Of a stretch of 7,831 nucleotides of DNA, positions 5,581 through 7,831 are shown in pieces. Source of the DNA: Propionibacterium sp. (GTDB lineage Bacteria > Actinomycetota > Actinomycetes > Propionibacteriales > Propionibacteriaceae); assembly GCA_012837465.1 (NCBI GenBank), contig DURG01000340.1:1-7831 (forward strand), read 5' to 3'. The notes beneath the pieces were generated by a model. The model saw nothing but the letters and a program-made list of their open reading frames with translations, did no database searches and was not told the origin of the DNA. Each line of letters starts with the position of its first letter. Within the stretch, counting starts at the first letter, position 1. A program made the position numbers and the translations under genes.

Positions 5581-5595
5581 TGGCATCATGCCAGC
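5579..5595 (+). promoter_or_regulatory. 17-bp palindrome upstream of the CBS gene
   Basis: GCTGGCAT-C-ATGCCAGC is a perfect inverted repeat with 8-bp arms and one central base, 11 nt upstream of the GGGAGG ribosome binding site. A weak -10-like CATCAT (5584-5589) lies inside it, with GTGCCA (5563-5568) upstream as a possible -35 at a short 15-nt spacing. It could be a repressor operator over the promoter. No second copy was seen in the window. Confidence 0.45.
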
Positions 5596-5618
5596 AGACC
5601 CCAACCGGGAGGTAGCAA

Positions 5619-6032
5619 ATGACCACCGCACGAGACCTCATGACGGCCCCCGCCGAGTGCCTGTCGTCCAACGACACCCTCGCTGACGCCGCCCGCCAGC
5701 TCGCCAAGCACGACGTCGGCTCAATGCCCGTCGTCGACGGAGGACGCCTCGTCGGCGTGCTGACCGACCGCGACATCGTGGTGAGCGGCCTGGCCAAGGG
5801 CCTGGACGCCAACAGCGCCACCGTCGGTGAAGTAGCCACCAGTGACGTGGTGACCGTGAACGCCGGCGACGACGCCGCCGCCGTCGCCAAGGTCTTGGCC
5901 GAGAAGCAGATCCGCCGCGTCCCCGTCGTCGACGGCGACGAGGTGGTCGGCGTGATCGCGCAGGCCGACGTCGCCCGCAAGCTCGACGAGAGCACCGTGG
6001 GCGAGACGGTCGAGAAGATCTCCCAGCAGTAA
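5619..6032 (+). CDS. Two-CBS-domain protein
   Basis: This 137-residue soluble protein is made almost entirely of a tandem CBS pair (Bateman module): CBS1 at about 3-60 and CBS2 at about 69-124. Each ends with the usual G-h-h-x-x-x-D-h signature: GVLTDRDI (46-53) and GVIAQADV (111-118). Such modules bind adenine nucleotides or related ligands. CBS1 keeps the Thr and Asp that commonly contact the ribose, while CBS2 has Ala in place of the Thr, so ligand sites may be unequal. There is no effector domain, membrane segment or signal peptide, so the regulated partner is unknown. The start at 5619 is well supported by GGGAGG six nt upstream. It is monocistronic, with a palindrome upstream and a strong terminator downstream. 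Confidence 0.9.
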   Translation: MTTARDLMTAPAECLSSNDTLADAARQLAKHDVGSMPVVDGGRLVGVLTDRDIVVSGLAKGLDANSATVGEVATSDVVTVNAGDDAAAVAKVLAEKQIRRVPVVDGDEVVGVIAQADVARKLDESTVGETVEKISQQ

Positions 6033-6078
6033 CTGGGTGCTCGGCACCGCGGGCGGCGCGCCTTGCGGAGCTGACTGA

Positions 6079-6108
6079 AGGAGGCCGGGCTGTGAAGCCC
6101 GGCCTCTT
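6079..6108 (+). terminator. Terminator of the CBS gene
   Basis: GAGGCCGGGC (6081-6090) pairs perfectly with GCCCGGCCTC (6097-6106) around a 6-nt loop, extended by a G-T and an A-T pair. It lies 46 nt after the CBS stop codon. Only a short pyrimidine stretch (CTCTTCC) follows the stem, so U-tract support is weak, but position and stability fit a terminator that could also work from the convergent strand. Confidence 0.75.
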
Positions 6109-6120
6109 CCGCGCCCACAC

Positions 6121-6206
6121 GAGTTACCGAAGTACTCCGCAGTCCAATGCCTCGGCGGTTTCCAGTGCGCACTTGTCGGGTGAGTTGGCCGACGAAGTCC
6201 GCAGTC
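6121..6206. repeat. Intergenic segment bounded by imperfect direct repeats
   Basis: The segment lies between the CBS terminator and the end of the esterase gene. GAGTTACCGAAGT-ACT-CCGCAGTC (6121-6144) is repeated with small changes at 6182-6206 (GAGTTGGCCGACGAAGT-CCGCAGTC). The core CCGCAGTC is identical in both. A 10-bp palindrome AGTGCGCACT (6164-6173) lies between them. No gene is evident. It may be a copy of a dispersed intergenic element; copy number cannot be tested within the window. Confidence 0.45.
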
Positions 6207-6210
6207 GACG

Positions 6211-7197
6211 TCAGCGGCTCAGCTCGGCCAGCCAGCGGTGGATCTTCTCCACCTGGTACTGGCCGCCGCCCTCGTGGCCGTTGAACGGGTACACCTCGAT
6301 CGATTTCTCGCCCGCGTAGTGGTGGTAGGCCGCGTACACCGTCGACGGCGGGGTGATCTGGTCCATCAACCCCACCGAGAACAGACCGGGCGACTCCGAG
6401 CGTGCGGCCATCGACATCATGTCGAAGTACGACAACGTGGTCATGACCTGCTCGGCGCGCTGCGGGTAGGCCGCCAGGTAGTCGGCGACCTCCTTGTACG
6501 GGTACGCATCCGTCAGGCCGATGGCGCGACGGAAGTGGGACAGGAACGGCACGTCGGCCGCGCAGCCGGCGATCTCCACACCACGGTGCGACGCCAGCCC
6601 GGCGACCGCCAACGCCATCGCGCCGCCCTGACTGCCACCGGTGACGAACACCTGCTCGGCGTCCACGCGCTCGTGGCCGGCGGCGGCCTCGGCCAGGCGC
6701 ACGGCGTCGACGAACAGGCGCCGGTAGTAGTAGCCCTCGGGGTCGAGGACACCGGCCGTCATGAAGCCGGGCACGCTGCCCGACGTCCGAAGGCCCGGGT
6801 CCTCGCTGCCCGGCTTCGGGCTCCCGTTGCGCCACCCCTGGCCGCGGGCGTCGATCACGAACTGTGCGTAGCCGCCCACGGCGAAGTGGATGTTCTCGAA
6901 CGGCATGCCGCGACCCATGGAGTAGCCGGTGTACTGCACGACGGCAGGCAGGGGCCCGTCGACGCCCTTCGGCAGCGCAAGCCACCCGAACACCCGGTTC
7001 CCGTCGAAGCCACGCCAGCTGATCTCGAAGGCGTCGAGCACCGTGAGGTGCGTCTCGACGGGTTCGCACGTGAAGTCGAGCGGGCCGGAGCCGTGCTCGT
7101 CGAACGTGCGGGCCCAGAACTCGTCGAAGTCGGCGGGCTCGTCGAGGTCGGGTGCGTAGCTGGCCAGCTCAGCCGGCGAGAGGTCGAAGAATGCCAT
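6211..7197 (-). CDS. Acetyl xylan esterase / cephalosporin-C deacetylase (CE7 family)
   Basis: The 328-residue alpha/beta hydrolase has the full CE7 signature: RGQG (118-121), the nucleophile motif GGSQGG with S189, the acid D279 in VGLMDQITPP, and the base H308 in NGHEGG. Y92 in QYTGY matches the oxyanion-hole tyrosine of this family. Length agrees with the roughly 320 residues usual for CE7. There is no signal peptide, so it acts in the cytoplasm, removing acetyl groups from imported xylo-oligosaccharides or other small acetylated sugars; the enzymes also accept cephalosporin C. It starts 4 nt after the stop of a GH3 glycosidase, suggesting joint action on acetylated hemicellulose oligosaccharides. 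No Shine-Dalgarno site precedes the ATG; a TAGGCT box six nt upstream suggests an additional leaderless promoter inside the GH3 gene end. Confidence 0.93.
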   Translation of the reverse strand: MAFFDLSPAELASYAPDLDEPADFDEFWARTFDEHGSGPLDFTCEPVETHLTVLDAFEISWRGFDGNRVFGWLALPKGVDGPLPAVVQYTGYSMGRGMPFENIHFAVGGYAQFVIDARGQGWRNGSPKPGSEDPGLRTSGSVPGFMTAGVLDPEGYYYRRLFVDAVRLAEAAAGHERVDAEQVFVTGGSQGGAMALAVAGLASHRGVEIAGCAADVPFLSHFRRAIGLTDAYPYKEVADYLAAYPQRAEQVMTTLSYFDMMSMAARSESPGLFSVGLMDQITPPSTVYAAYHHYAGEKSIEVYPFNGHEGGGQYQVEKIHRWLAELSR

Positions 7198-7201
7198 GGG
7201 C

Positions 7202-7831
7202 TCAGCCTAGGGAGACAGTGGGCAGCAGCACACGCCCCTCGGCCACTTCGCGCACCTCGCCGGTCAACTCGAACGCGCCGATGAGCGGCAGGTCCTCGCT
7301 GCTGGCACCCACCTTGACCTCCATGGCGCCGGGCTCGACGATGCGGGTCTTGTCGAGGCCGGTGAAGCTCATCAGGTCTGCGTGCAGGCCGAACGTGACC
7401 GTGCGCGACTCCCCTGCCTCCAGCGGCACCTTCACGTAAGCGACGAGCTGCTTGAGCGGGCGCACCACCTGGCCGGTGAGGTCCGACAGGTACACCTGCA
7501 CCACCTCGGCGCCGGCCCGGCCGCCCGTGTTCGCGACGGTGACCGTGACCTCCAGTTCACCGTCGGTCGGCACCTCGTCGGCCGAGAGGCTGAGGTCGGT
7601 GATCTCGTAGGTGGTGTAGGAGCGGCCGTGGCCGAACGGGAACAGCGGGCGGGGGTCCAGGTTGGACACGCCATCGGAGAACCAGCCCAGCGGGGGCGCG
7701 AGGTAGGTGCCGGGCTGGCCGCCCGGGTGGTCCGGGATGCCGACAGGCAGCTTGCCGGTGGGGTTGACGCGGCCGGAGAGGACCCCGGCCATCGCCATGC
7801 CGCCCTCGGCGCCGGGCATGAAGGCCTGCAC
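7202..7831 (-). CDS. GH3 beta-glycosidase, C-terminal part (cut by the window edge)
   Basis: The last 210 codons (including the stop) of a glycoside hydrolase family 3 enzyme; the frame is open to the edge, so the true start lies beyond 7831 and the first codon seen (GTG) is internal Val. Recognisable pieces are the end of the alpha/beta sandwich domain (PGAEGGMAMAGVLSGRVNP, then GKLPV), the GH3 motif PLFPFGHGRSYT (62-73), and a fibronectin III-like domain (about 84-155, with TVANTGGRAGAEVVQVYLSD). The catalytic Asp and Glu lie upstream and are not visible. Family members are beta-glucosidases, beta-xylosidases and relatives; the exact activity cannot be told from this part. The adjacent acetyl xylan esterase favours xylo-oligosaccharide use, as inference only. 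Confidence 0.93.
   Translation of the reverse strand: MQAFMPGAEGGMAMAGVLSGRVNPTGKLPVGIPDHPGGQPGTYLAPPLGWFSDGVSNLDPRPLFPFGHGRSYTTYEITDLSLSADEVPTDGELEVTVTVANTGGRAGAEVVQVYLSDLTGQVVRPLKQLVAYVKVPLEAGESRTVTFGLHADLMSFTGLDKTRIVEPGAMEVKVGASSEDLPLIGAFELTGEVREVAEGRVLLPTVSLG
7204..7209 (-). promoter_or_regulatory. Probable leaderless -10 box of the esterase gene, inside the GH3 stop region
   Basis: TAGGCT on the minus strand spans the last codons of the GH3 gene and is followed, six nt later, by the esterase ATG. The spacing equals that before the deacetylase gene at 5214-5219. The esterase could therefore be transcribed both with GH3 and from its own start. No good -35 is visible. Confidence 0.4.

Noticed and set aside
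5285..7069. 594-codon open frame on the minus strand
   Set aside because: It runs out of frame through the esterase gene, across the intergenic repeat and the CBS terminator, and then antisense to the CBS gene and the isomerase remnant. Arg/Pro-rich composition marks it as a GC-driven artefact.
1..7831. CRISPR arrays, tRNA or rRNA genes, transposases, toxin-antitoxin or defence genes
   Set aside because: None was seen on either strand. There are no regularly spaced repeats, cloverleaf-like segments or transposase motifs.

Overview
The window looks like a chromosomal segment from a high-GC actinobacterium of the Propionibacteriaceae. The main reason is a complete Wood-Werkman methylmalonyl-CoA carboxytransferase (transcarboxylase) operon whose 5S, 12S and 1.3S subunits follow the Propionibacterium freudenreichii proteins closely, as far as memory allows comparison. 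Promoter and start arrangements (TAnnnT hexamers, probable leaderless genes, GC-rich hairpins without U-tracts) also fit this group. The genus cannot be fixed from the window.

Region 1 (about 1-3860, minus strand) is the operon in the order 5S, 12S, an 86-residue coiled-coil protein, then 1.3S biotin carrier. It ends in a GC-rich hairpin. 12S moves CO2 from methylmalonyl-CoA to biotin on 1.3S, and 5S moves it from carboxybiotin to pyruvate, giving propionyl-CoA and oxaloacetate for the propionate cycle. The small protein resembles the epsilon/delta subunits of sodium-pumping methylmalonyl-CoA decarboxylases without their membrane anchor, so it may be a fourth component. Tight spacing and two near-identical stop/ribosome-binding-site junctions suggest co-translation.

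Region 2 (about 3900-5220, minus strand) holds a strong 17-bp hairpin, a CsbD-family stress protein and a lipoprotein polysaccharide deacetylase (CE4 type) with an altered first catalytic motif and a probable leaderless promoter.

Region 3 (about 5250-6110, plus strand) has the decayed 3' end of a mycothiol-dependent maleylpyruvate isomerase-family gene (5' part missing, one in-frame stop, one frameshift). After it come a leader with notable inverted repeats, a two-CBS-domain protein and its terminator.

Region 4 (about 6118-7831, minus strand) has an intergenic segment flanked by imperfect direct repeats that may be a dispersed repeat element. It is followed by a CE7 acetyl xylan esterase/cephalosporin-C deacetylase and the 3' end of a GH3 glycosidase that runs off the window. 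The last two probably act together on acetylated hemicellulose oligosaccharides.

Nothing here is clearly an unknown defence or mobile system. The most interesting items are the fourth transcarboxylase gene, the gene remnant and the repeat-like segment.
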